DNA of 42,044 bases, taken from positions 1-42,044 of the forward strand of contig JAHDDE010000032.1 of the NCBI GenBank assembly GCA_020629515.1, in the 5' to 3' direction. Positions 1-6,725 of the stretch are shown here, in pieces. The notes under the pieces are model-generated. The model was not told where the DNA came from. It saw only the letters and a list, made by a program, of their open reading frames with translations, and ran no database searches. The stretch is from Saprospiraceae bacterium (GTDB taxonomy: Bacteria; Bacteroidota; Bacteroidia; Chitinophagales; Saprospiraceae). The stretch's first letter is position 1; the number at the start of each line of letters is the position of its first letter. A program made the position numbers and the translations under genes.

Positions 1-441
1 ATTGGTAAAGTAGATTTAGCGGCCTTGGGTAAGAAAAGGGTACCTAATTTTAGATTGGGCAAATTTTTAAATGAGGTACCACTCTATTCTAAGGATAAAA
101 GAGGACTCAATATATCCATTATCATAGCCCAATTTATCATTCTACTCGCAGATAGAAAATTTGATAAACTCTATGATCGGGTGGAAGCTATAAGTAAATA
201 TTCTTATCGGCATCTCAAAAACGATTTTAAGTTGCGATCCAATTGTTTTATTAGGATGTTACTGGCTTTAGTCAAGGCAGATTATAATCCTATAAGAGCC
301 AATAGGTATGCAGAGAAGTACCTGAAAAGACTAAAAACAACTGAAATGAATCTTAATGAGTATTCTACAGAAATTGAGATAATACCTTATGAGCAACTTT
401 GGGAGATAATTATTGAAATGCTCAGTAAAAAAAAGAAATAA
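1..441 (+). CDS. Hypothetical protein, 5' end outside window
   Basis: The reading frame is open from base 1 and ends at TAA 439-441, so this is the C-terminal part (about 146 residues) of a longer protein. I do not recognise a named family. The visible part is charged and mostly predicted helical, with short Leu/Tyr-rich segments such as a stretch reading FIILLADRKFDKLYDRV, which would fit a TPR-like helical repeat protein. It ends in a Lys-rich tail. No catalytic motif, membrane segment or Cys cluster is visible. A gap of 38 nt separates it from the GH3-family gene, so they may be co-transcribed. It is real coding sequence judging by the uninterrupted frame and composition; its function is unknown. 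Confidence 0.6.
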   Translation: MGKVDLAALGKKRVPNFRLGKFLNEVPLYSKDKRGLNISIIIAQFIILLADRKFDKLYDRVEAISKYSYRHLKNDFKLRSNCFIRMLLALVKADYNPIRANRYAEKYLKRLKTTEMNLNEYSTEIEIIPYEQLWEIIIEMLSKKKK

Positions 442-479
442 AGCGAAAATAATATTCCTGCGAATTAGATATTTATGAC

Positions 480-1985
480 ATGCTTGCGATAATGAATGTC
501 TTGGTCAAAGCGTATATCAAAAGGTTTGATAAAGAATTGAATCAAATAAGATTTGCTGCAAGTAGAATACAGGAGAAGGAACTTGATTATATCCTAAATT
601 GCTTTCTACCTTATCGTCTGAATAATGGGCTTAGTAAGTCGGATAAGCCAAGAGCGAGTTTTGGTTTGCTGTTATTAACGGACTACCAAGATTACGCAGC
701 ATCAATTGAAGAGTTAAAATCAGACCTAAAAGAGAAAAGAGTGGAGTATTACGCTCAATCATCGGGCACCTCTGGAATGGTAAAAAAGTTAATTCCGACC
801 CCAGAGTCCTATGTAAAACGAAATCACCTCAGAGGTTCATGGTACATTTTAAACACGCTCTACAATAATGTAGAAGACATGAATGTATTTACCTGCAAAA
901 ACTTGTTGATAGGTGGGGCTATCTATAGTCGGCATGACAATTATCTAATTGGAGATGTATCCGGAATCATGTTGAACAGGATTCCTTCTTTTTTCAGGCC
1001 ATTTTATGTGCCGAGTATTAAGGTGGCAACTATGCCAATATGGGAGGAAAAATTAAGAAAAACCGTTACAGCAGCATCTAATACGAGTGAGGTTTCGCTA
1101 TTGGGAGGTGTGCCAACATGGGTTATAGCAGTCGTTAAGGAAGTCATGAAAAACAATCAAGCTGATGACTTAACTCAAATATGGCCTAACCTAAAGGCTT
1201 ATATACATGGTGGTGTAAGTATCGCTCCGTATAAAAAACAGTTTCAAGCAATAATTAAAGATCCATCGTTTCAATATATAGAGGTGTATAATGCTACAGA
1301 GGGATTTTTTGCTTTTCAGGATAATCCTAATGAAGAGGGTATGTTGCTGATGCTCCAGAGTGGGATATATTATGAGTTTGTTGAGAAGTCTCTTTTCAAA
1401 GGTAAGGATACTGCTATAGAGAATATTTTGCCATTATCGGAAGTTGAAAAAGGGCCTTCTTATGTTATGATAATCTCAACTATGACCGGTTTGCTTAGAT
1501 ATATACAAGGGGATGTAGTATCATTCACCCACATAGCGCCATATAAGATAAAAGTGGTTGGAAGGATCACAGAGTATATAAATGCTTTTGGAGAAGATCT
1601 GCTCCTTAACCAAGCTGAAGATGCTTTATTAAAAACTGCAGATTATCATAATGTAATCATTAATCATTATTCAGTCGGACCGAGGTATATTTCGATTAAC
1701 GAAAAAGGATGCCATGAATGGTATATAGAATTTAACAAATCCCTTCCAGATCTTGATCTTTTTGCCTCTACCTTAGATAAGGAACTTTGTATCATTAATA
1801 GTAATTATCGTCAAAAGAGATCAGGAGAGTTGGCTTTAGAATGCCTTAAAGTATTTTCGCTTCGAGAAAATGCGTTTAAAGAATATCTTAAAGAGAATAG
1901 AAAATTAGGTGCGCAAAGTAAAGTACTCAAGCTTTCTAACAACAGGGACATTATTAATAAACTGAACAAATACGTGATAAACTAA
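480..1985 (+). CDS. GH3 auxin-responsive-promoter family protein (acyl-adenylating enzyme)
   Basis: A 501-residue member of the GH3 family, whose plant members adenylate carboxylic acids and conjugate them to amino acids; bacterial members are common in Bacteroidota but their substrates are unknown. The ATP-binding signature SSGTSG is at residues 94-99, a YNATEG motif is near 270-275, and QGDVVSF is near 343-349, in the order expected for this ANL-superfamily branch. Length fits the family. ATG 480 is used here; a second in-frame ATG at 492 is equally possible. The stop codon is directly followed by the ATG of the next gene (TAAATG), which suggests translational coupling. Family assignment is firm; the substrate is not known. 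Confidence 0.88.
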   Translation: MLAIMNVLVKAYIKRFDKELNQIRFAASRIQEKELDYILNCFLPYRLNNGLSKSDKPRASFGLLLLTDYQDYAASIEELKSDLKEKRVEYYAQSSGTSGMVKKLIPTPESYVKRNHLRGSWYILNTLYNNVEDMNVFTCKNLLIGGAIYSRHDNYLIGDVSGIMLNRIPSFFRPFYVPSIKVATMPIWEEKLRKTVTAASNTSEVSLLGGVPTWVIAVVKEVMKNNQADDLTQIWPNLKAYIHGGVSIAPYKKQFQAIIKDPSFQYIEVYNATEGFFAFQDNPNEEGMLLMLQSGIYYEFVEKSLFKGKDTAIENILPLSEVEKGPSYVMIISTMTGLLRYIQGDVVSFTHIAPYKIKVVGRITEYINAFGEDLLLNQAEDALLKTADYHNVIINHYSVGPRYISINEKGCHEWYIEFNKSLPDLDLFASTLDKELCIINSNYRQKRSGELALECLKVFSLRENAFKEYLKENRKLGAQSKVLKLSNNRDIINKLNKYVIN

Positions 1986-2309
1986 ATGAATAATCACGAT
2001 CTTAAAACAGTACAGGATCAATTAATTGAAGATATTGAGATCCAGAAACATGAGACTATAAGTTCAGAGGAACTTTTCAAAGCTATCGTTTACAGAGTAG
2101 AATATCTTTTGGAGAAAGATCCAAGTTTGTTATTCAGTTATCTATACAGATTGGATATAGAAGAGAGTCAATTGAAGCTTGCATTGAGAGGGGATGGCAT
2201 CAAGAATGGTATAGTGTTGATATCAGAATTGATCATGGAGCGACAATTAAAGCGAGTTGAGACTAAAAAGAAGTATCAACAGAAACCTATCGATGGGTGG
2301 AATTGGTAA
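1986..2309 (+). CDS. Conserved small hypothetical protein
   Basis: A 107-residue acidic, helical protein beginning immediately after the stop of the GH3-family gene, with no gap. It has no signal peptide, transmembrane segment or Cys motif. The C-terminus is basic and ends in an aromatic GWNW. I do not recognise a characterised family. The abutting start suggests co-translation with the GH3-family gene, and recO follows 28 nt downstream, so it probably belongs to a short operon. No function is proposed. Confidence 0.7.
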   Translation: MNNHDLKTVQDQLIEDIEIQKHETISSEELFKAIVYRVEYLLEKDPSLLFSYLYRLDIEESQLKLALRGDGIKNGIVLISELIMERQLKRVETKKKYQQKPIDGWNW

Positions 2310-2337
2310 ATTGAATGAATAATTAATTCATAACAAA

Positions 2338-3057
2338 TTGTTAGTTCAAAGACAAGGTATTATCTGTCGTTCTGTTAAGTATGGCGAATCAAGCCTGATA
2401 CTTGACATATTCAGTGGTGATGTAGGTATGAGGTCATACATCATAGGTGGAGTGAGGACAAAAAAGGCAAGTTCCAAGCAATCTACCCTTCAGGTTATGA
2501 ATCTTATTGAGATTGTAGCATATGACAAAGGGCTCAATAAAGAAGGTCTATTAAGAATTAAAGAAGTCCGTTATAACAAGATTTATAAATCAATCCCATT
2601 TAACATTGTTAAAAGTTCCATTGGCATTTTTTTAATCGAACTAAGTCGAAACTCAATCAGAGCAAGTGATGATTATAAGTCTTTATATGACTATATGTAT
2701 GATCAGCTAGTTAGTCTGGACAACATGGATGAGGGTTTGCCACACTTTCATATCAGATATCTTATTTCATTTGCATCTCTTTTGGGTTTTGGGATGAACA
2801 ATAACCATAGTCAAACGAACAGATATTTTCATCTGGTAGAAGGCGAATTCGTGGGTGCGCTCTCTGATCATCGATATTGTATGGATGAAGAACAAAGCTC
2901 TTATTTTAATCAGTATTTGAATTATGAACAAGTTGATGTGCCGAGAGAATTTCGTAAATCCATCTTAAGTAGATTAATAGATTTTTATCGCTATCATATT
3001 GACCAATTTGGAGAGCTAAAATCACTTGAGGTATTGAATTCTCTATATTCAAATTAG
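2338..3057 (+). CDS. recO: DNA repair protein RecO, TTG start
   Basis: RecO mediates RecA loading onto SSB-coated DNA in the RecF pathway. The N-terminal OB-fold signature is clear: the segment QGIICRSVKYGESSLILDIF at residues 6-25 matches the usual family opening in which a conserved Lys-Tyr-Gly-Glu precedes a hydrophobic strand. The rest is the helical C-terminal domain. No zinc-binding Cys cluster is visible. Length, 239 residues, is normal. The start is TTG 2338: the frame opens only at 2323 after a TAA, and there is no ATG or GTG before the conserved motif. It lies downstream of the small hypothetical gene and upstream of the separately promoted DUF5606 gene. Confidence 0.9.
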   Translation: MLVQRQGIICRSVKYGESSLILDIFSGDVGMRSYIIGGVRTKKASSKQSTLQVMNLIEIVAYDKGLNKEGLLRIKEVRYNKIYKSIPFNIVKSSIGIFLIELSRNSIRASDDYKSLYDYMYDQLVSLDNMDEGLPHFHIRYLISFASLLGFGMNNNHSQTNRYFHLVEGEFVGALSDHRYCMDEEQSSYFNQYLNYEQVDVPREFRKSILSRLIDFYRYHIDQFGELKSLEVLNSLYSN

Positions 3058-3099
3058 AAGTACATACCCCACATAGGGTTTCCCAATCAATTTATAGTT

Positions 3100-3107
3100 T
3101 ATTTTTG
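3100..3107 (+). promoter_or_regulatory. Bacteroidota-type promoter -7 box
   Basis: TATTTTTG fits the TAnnTTTG consensus of the Bacteroidota primary sigma factor. It lies 17 nt before the ATG of the DUF5606 gene. A clear -33 TTTG is not present at the expected spacing, so strength is uncertain. Confidence 0.5.
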
Positions 3108-3124
3108 CGCCCAAATAAAAAGAA

Positions 3125-3523
3125 ATGAACCTAAAAGATATAGTCTCAGTTAGTGGTTTGCCTGGCTTATATAAATTAGTCACAACCAGGAATAACGGTT
3201 TGGTTGTTGAAGATTTTGATTCGGGTAAGTCAAAATTTTTGTCTGTGCGTAAATATCAATTTACACCACTTGAGACTGTGGCCATCTATACCGAGGATGA
3301 TGCTTGCGATATGAAAGATGTCTTTCAAAAAATTAAAGATCAAGAAGGGCAAAATCCTCTACCATCCTTGTCTGATAAACCAAATGAGCTATTCTCTTAT
3401 TTTGAAGAGATTCTACCAGACTATGATCGTGATAAGGTCAAAATCAGCGATGTAAAAAAGGTTATAAAATGGTATAACTTCTTGAAGACACGCGATTTAT
3501 TTGATCTCTCTGAAGAAGAATAA
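3125..3523 (+). CDS. DUF5606 family protein
   Basis: A 132-residue protein whose N-terminus (MNLKDIVSVSGLPGLYKLV) is characteristic of the DUF5606 family, found almost only in Bacteroidota. The family opens with a short beta-rich domain of about 45 residues followed by a helical region; the same arrangement is seen here, with an acidic C-terminus ending in SEEE. The function is unknown. It has its own promoter-like box at 3100-3107 and is followed, after a single base, by the stop codon of the convergent HD/Pycsar-like gene. The family assignment is from memory of the N-terminal pattern. Confidence 0.8.
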   Translation: MNLKDIVSVSGLPGLYKLVTTRNNGLVVEDFDSGKSKFLSVRKYQFTPLETVAIYTEDDACDMKDVFQKIKDQEGQNPLPSLSDKPNELFSYFEEILPDYDRDKVKISDVKKVIKWYNFLKTRDLFDLSEEE

Positions 3524-3524
3524 A

Positions 3525-4670
3525 TCAAAAGAAAATCTGAAGGATCGCAAAAGATATTATAGCGATCGTAAAGCCGATCATAAAAATATTGTAGGCGATT
3601 TTAAGCCTGTAATATTTTTTATTGAGTACCGCTCCATGGTCATAGATATCTTCGGCCAATAGAGAATATATAGAATCATCGTTTGTTTTAAGATCATTCA
3701 TTTTGTCGACGAAGTCATTCTTATTAAGTTTCATAAAATTGGCGAAAAAGAACAAACTCATATCATCTCGATAACTATCGATTTTAGGGATATTCGGACG
3801 TGCGGCGAGCACGGCATTCACCATCGCCAATCCGGCAGTCACTAATAATATACCTAAAGGAATTACGATTTTAAAGTCTGAAGTAAAATCACTTCCAATT
3901 GCTGCCCCACCTCCAAACATGGATATGAGTACAGAGAGCATCACCGCGTTGATCCCTATGAGCATATTAGCTTTGTTGTCAGCTATAGAGCTTAAGTTAA
4001 TTTGATTGCGGAACAATACTTTATACATGGTCTCTATACCTCTTCCTAACTTGACTGGCGGTTTATCAGCTACTTTTGGAGGATTAGATTTAACTAATTT
4101 ATTTATATTTTTCATTTTTTGTGCACCATACTTTTGTTGAGCAAATGAGGTCAGAAAATGAGTATTATTGAGATATTCTATTTGAATATTGTTCCAATTC
4201 TTCTTTTTGATCTTCTCCGTCTTATGGTAGTTCATCTCTTTCCTTAATGACTCGCCAAGCTTAGCAAAGTTTTTATGGCCTATTGATTGATGATCTGCGT
4301 CATGGAGTATTTGTGCTAAAAGACCTTCTCTATTAGTCACAGAATTTTTAGTACTGTCTATAAGTTGAAGAACTTTATCAATGTCTTTTTCGGGATAACC
4401 ATTTGAGGAGAGGAAGTTTTGAGCTATAATTTTACTTTCTTCTTCATGTTGATCATAGGAGACATAATATCCGATATCATGAAACCATGCTGATATAGAC
4501 AATATTTCATTTTGTTTTTGAGATATGCCCATACCATGACCTATCTCAAAGCAATAATTAACTACAGTAACGGTGTGGTCAAGATTGTGATAACAGAAGT
4601 TTGTCCAGTGCGGCTTTTTAAATTCCGACTTAACAAACGATTCCACCTTTTTAAGGATATTATTTTCCAA
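3525..4670 (-). CDS. HD phosphohydrolase fused to Pycsar-effector-like (PycTM) membrane domain
   Basis: A 381-residue two-domain protein. Residues about 1-150 form an HD-superfamily metal phosphohydrolase: YHNLDHT at 27-33, the HD doublet H64-D65 in WFHDIGYY, and HDADH at 123-127 supply the expected metal ligands. Residues about 210-381 match the Pycsar effector (PycTM, formerly DUF5706) pattern: a conserved opening around NLSSIADNKANMLIGINA, two closely spaced membrane helices near 234-257 and 268-290, and a third at 358-381 ending the protein. The start is TTG 4670, the only start-type codon after an in-frame stop at 4686-4688. In Pycsar defence, related membrane modules respond to cCMP or cUMP. 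No pyrimidine cyclase gene is nearby and the neighbours are housekeeping genes, so a defence role is only a possibility; the HD domain might degrade a nucleotide signal. Confidence 0.82.
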   Translation of the reverse strand: MENNILKKVESFVKSEFKKPHWTNFCYHNLDHTVTVVNYCFEIGHGMGISQKQNEILSISAWFHDIGYYVSYDQHEEESKIIAQNFLSSNGYPEKDIDKVLQLIDSTKNSVTNREGLLAQILHDADHQSIGHKNFAKLGESLRKEMNYHKTEKIKKKNWNNIQIEYLNNTHFLTSFAQQKYGAQKMKNINKLVKSNPPKVADKPPVKLGRGIETMYKVLFRNQINLSSIADNKANMLIGINAVMLSVLISMFGGGAAIGSDFTSDFKIVIPLGILLVTAGLAMVNAVLAARPNIPKIDSYRDDMSLFFFANFMKLNKNDFVDKMNDLKTNDDSIYSLLAEDIYDHGAVLNKKYYRLKIAYNIFMIGFTIAIISFAILQIFF

Positions 4671-4742
4671 TTTAATGCGATTGATCTACTAAGCAACAAA
4701 ATACGTAAAATGCTCTTTAGTATTAGCGTAGCAAAAACTATG

Positions 4743-6299
4743 CTATCCTGCCCAACCCTCTCTATCTAAACTTCTATACTGAATGGCCTCCGCTAAAAAT
4801 TCGATCTTTATTTCTTCACTACCAGATAGATCGGCAGCAGTTCGCGCCACTTTTAGTATCCTGTCATAGGCTCGTGCAGATAACTGTAGTTTGGTCATAG
4901 CAGTCTTAAGTAAAGTTGTGCCAGCTTTATTCAATTGGCACATTTCTTTTACCATTCTACTCGTCATCTGAGCGTTGCAATATATATCCGAAAAATCTTT
5001 GAATCTGTCATGCTGGATTTCTCTTGCCTTATTCACTCGCTCACGTATAGTTGCACTTGGTTCACTGGTATATTCAGTACTGCTAAGTTCGTCGTATGAT
5101 ACAGGAGTGACTTCAACGTGTAGATCAATGCGGTCCAAGAGAGGGCCAGATATTTTATTTAAATATTTTTTGACTATTCCAGGTCCACAAACACAATCTT
5201 TCTCAGGATGATTATAGTATCCACAGGGACATGGATTCATTGATGCAACAAGCATGAAGCTGGCAGGATAGTCTACACTTATTTTAGCCCTTGAGATAGT
5301 CACTTTTCTTTCCTCCATGGGTTGTCTCATCACTTCCAATACCGATCTCTTAAATTCTGGCAATTCATCTAAAAAAAGTACCCCATTGTGTGCCAGAGAG
5401 ATTTCTCCCGGGTTTGGATTTGAGCCGCCACCTACCAATGCAACATCGCTCACTGTATGATGAGGAGACCTAAATGGCCTTGAAGAAACTAAAGAAGCGT
5501 TAGCTCCTAATAACCCGCATACAGAATGAATTTTTGTTACCTCAAGAGCTTCGTGTAAGGATAAGGGGGGTAGTATACCAGGAAGACGTTTTGCCAGCAT
5601 GGTTTTGCCAGCACCCGGAGGACCAATAAGGATTACATTATGGCCTCCAGCCGCAGATATTTCTAAGGCTCTCTTTATATTTTCTTGTCCTTTGACATCC
5701 GAAAAATCTACGGAATAATATCCTTGCTCATCTCGAAATATTTCTCGTGTGTCTACTTCTGTTCGTTTCAATGTTGAATTTCCCTCAAAAAACTGGATAG
5801 CATCATTCAGATTATCTATTCCATATACATCGAGATTATTAACAATAGCCGCTTCACGGGCATTTTGTTTTGGGACGATGAGTCCTTTATATCCATTTTT
5901 TCTGGCTTCAATAGCGATGGGAAGAGCTCCTTTTATTGGCCTTAATTGACCGTCTAATGCTAATTCTCCCATGATGACATATTGATCTAATTCTTCATGT
6001 GGTATCTGTTTAGTAGCTGCTAATATGCCCACTGCTATCGGGAGATCATATGCGGAGCCCTCTTTACGAATGTCAGCAGGTGCCATATTCACAACTAATT
6101 TCATTCTCGGCATTTTATAACCTATATTTTTAATGGCCGCCTCGATTCTTTGAAATCCTTCCTTGACCGCATTATCTGGCAAGCCTACTAAGTAATAAAA
6201 TTGTTTGCCCGCAGCTACGTTGCCACCCGCATTAACTTCTATTGTGATAGTCTGAGCATTGACCCCTTGTACCGCACTTGCAAACGTCTTAACTAACAT
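4743..6299 (-). CDS. ComM/YifB family Mg-chelatase-like AAA+ ATPase
   Basis: A full-length (518 residue) YifB/ComM-family protein; ComM is a hexameric helicase promoting branch migration during natural transformation. The N-terminal Lon-protease-like S5 fold domain begins with the standard [15 protein letters not shown]. The AAA+ core has Walker A GPPGAGKT at 226-233 and Walker [11 protein letters not shown] at 307-316. A four-Cys cluster (C357, C359, C369, C371) typical of the family follows, and the C-terminal Mg-chelatase domain ends with the usual [11 protein letters not shown] 6299 is the natural start. The HD/PycTM gene lies 72 nt downstream on the same strand. The gene diverges from the sulfur operon and its attenuator leader. 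Confidence 0.93.
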   Translation of the reverse strand: MLVKTFASAVQGVNAQTITIEVNAGGNVAAGKQFYYLVGLPDNAVKEGFQRIEAAIKNIGYKMPRMKLVVNMAPADIRKEGSAYDLPIAVGILAATKQIPHEELDQYVIMGELALDGQLRPIKGALPIAIEARKNGYKGLIVPKQNAREAAIVNNLDVYGIDNLNDAIQFFEGNSTLKRTEVDTREIFRDEQGYYSVDFSDVKGQENIKRALEISAAGGHNVILIGPPGAGKTMLAKRLPGILPPLSLHEALEVTKIHSVCGLLGANASLVSSRPFRSPHHTVSDVALVGGGSNPNPGEISLAHNGVLFLDELPEFKRSVLEVMRQPMEERKVTISRAKISVDYPASFMLVASMNPCPCGYYNHPEKDCVCGPGIVKKYLNKISGPLLDRIDLHVEVTPVSYDELSSTEYTSEPSATIRERVNKAREIQHDRFKDFSDIYCNAQMTSRMVKEMCQLNKAGTTLLKTAMTKLQLSARAYDRILKVARTAADLSGSEEIKIEFLAEAIQYRSLDREGWAG

Positions 6300-6392
6300 T
6301 TAAACACCATCCTTTTGTACTTTATCCAATTGTCGGGCGAAAGATAGTTTTTAATTATTCTTCTATATAATTAAAGATTTATTAATTCCCTG

Positions 6393-6424
6393 TTTGATTT
6401 CTAATCTATAATGATTTAAGTTTG
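6393..6424 (+). promoter_or_regulatory. Promoter of the sulfur operon leader (-33 and -7 boxes)
   Basis: A -33 element TTTG (6393-6396) and a -7 element TAAGTTTG (6417-6424, exact TAnnTTTG) are separated by 20 nt, the expected Bacteroidota spacing. The transcript start should fall about 4-7 nt after the -7 box. That coincides with the ATG at 6429, so the first leader peptide would be read from a leaderless or nearly leaderless mRNA. This is the best promoter match in the window. Confidence 0.78.
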
Positions 6425-6428
6425 CGTC

Positions 6429-6488
6429 ATGAAAGTTATCACGATCTTAAATTGTTGTTGTTGTCAGGTATTGAAATTACTTCAATAG
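6429..6488 (+). CDS. Poly-cysteine leader peptide 1 (attenuator)
   Basis: A 19-residue reading frame, MKVITILNCCCCQVLKLLQ, with four consecutive TGT Cys codons at 6453-6464 and a TAG stop at 6486-6488. It begins 5 nt after a perfect -7 promoter box and ends 24 nt before a rho-independent terminator. Four Cys codons in a row in a tiny frame ahead of sulfite reductase genes is the hallmark of a cysteine-sensing leader peptide: scarcity of Cys-tRNA should stall the ribosome here. The role is inferred from architecture. The main alternative is a chance TGT trinucleotide repeat, made less likely by the second, independent example downstream. Confidence 0.82.
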   Translation: MKVITILNCCCCQVLKLLQ

Positions 6489-6546
6489 GATCGATTTATT
6501 ATAAAAAAATATAAAGCCTGATTGAAGTGATTCGTCAGGCTTTTTT
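6469..6546 (+). promoter_or_regulatory. Transcription attenuator 1 (competing RNA pairings)
   Basis: Three alternative pairings can be drawn. The 1:2 hairpin pairs 6469-6475 (TATTGAA) with 6481-6487 (TTCAATA), 7 bp with a 5-nt loop. The 2:3 antiterminator pairs 6475-6486 with 6521-6532, 12 bp including one G-U. The 3:4 terminator pairs 6513-6521 with 6535-6543. A ribosome stalled on the Cys codons (6453-6464) would cover segment 1 and free segment 2 to pair with segment 3. A ribosome reaching the stop codon, which lies inside segment 2, would allow the terminator. The 2:3 pairing mainly sequesters the terminator loop and one stem base, so exclusion is partly topological. Confidence 0.72.
6513..6546 (+). 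terminator. Rho-independent terminator 1 of the leader
   Basis: The stem AAAGCCTGA (6513-6521) pairs with TCAGGCTTT (6535-6543). An inner GAA/TTC pairing (6524-6526 with 6531-6533) shortens the loop. The stem runs into a T tract at 6541-6546. It lies inside the leader, between the two short Cys-rich frames, so it acts before any structural gene is reached. Confidence 0.85.
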
Positions 6547-6552
6547 GGTTTT

Positions 6553-6639
6553 ATGAGTATATCAAATTATATATCATGTTGGGTTGAAGCAAGAGAAATC
6601 TGTTGCTGTTGTTGTTGCCTTAATACTGGTATGTATTGA
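6553..6639 (+). CDS. Poly-cysteine leader peptide 2 (attenuator)
   Basis: A 28-residue frame starting at ATG 6553, only 6 nt after the T tract of terminator 1, and ending at TGA 6637-6639. It carries six consecutive Cys codons (TGT or TGC, 6601-6618; residues 17-22) plus another Cys at residue 9; the end reads CCCCCCLNTGMY. It is not a copy of leader 1: outside the Cys run the peptides and nucleotides differ. No separate promoter is visible between the two leaders, so it should be translated only on transcripts that pass terminator 1. The position ahead of a second terminator and the sulfite reductase gene supports a second cysteine-sensing leader. Confidence 0.82.
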   Translation: MSISNYISCWVEAREICCCCCCLNTGMY

Positions 6640-6704
6640 TAAGTAGATAAGAATTTTTAAAAAAAATTATAAGCCTATCAATATTTATTGATGGGCTTTT
6701 TTTT
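6622..6704 (+). promoter_or_regulatory. Transcription attenuator 2 (competing RNA pairings)
   Basis: The architecture matches attenuator 1 but uses unrelated sequence. The 1:2 hairpin pairs 6622-6626 (AATAC) with 6633-6637 (GTATT). The 2:3 antiterminator pairs 6634-6641 (TATTGATA) with 6676-6683 (TATCAATA), a perfect 8 bp. The 3:4 terminator pairs 6671-6682 with 6687-6698. Here the antiterminator uses the same bases as the terminator stem, so the two structures are strictly exclusive. A ribosome stalled on the six Cys codons would mask segment 1; one reaching the stop at 6637-6639 would mask segment 2. Confidence 0.76.
6671..6704 (+). terminator. Rho-independent terminator 2 of the leader
   Basis: The arms AAGCCTATCAAT (6671-6682) and ATTGATGGGCTT (6687-6698) form a 12-bp stem with one T-G wobble and a 4-nt loop. 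A run of eight T (6697-6704) follows. It ends 21 nt before the sulfite reductase ATG at 6726 and is the strongest terminator seen in the window. Confidence 0.9.
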
Positions 6705-6725
6705 ATGGCTTAAAAAAATAAACAA

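Noticed and set aside
4512-4769. Open frame on the plus strand antisense to the HD/PycTM gene
   Set aside because: It lies opposite well-conserved HD motifs, has no promoter or recognisable content, and runs into the opposite strand of the ComM-family gene end.
6450-6620. TGT repeats as simple microsatellites
   Set aside because: Both runs are in frame within ATG-to-stop frames, the second mixes TGT and TGC codons, and each is followed by a matching terminator and alternative stems. Chance repeats would not explain this.
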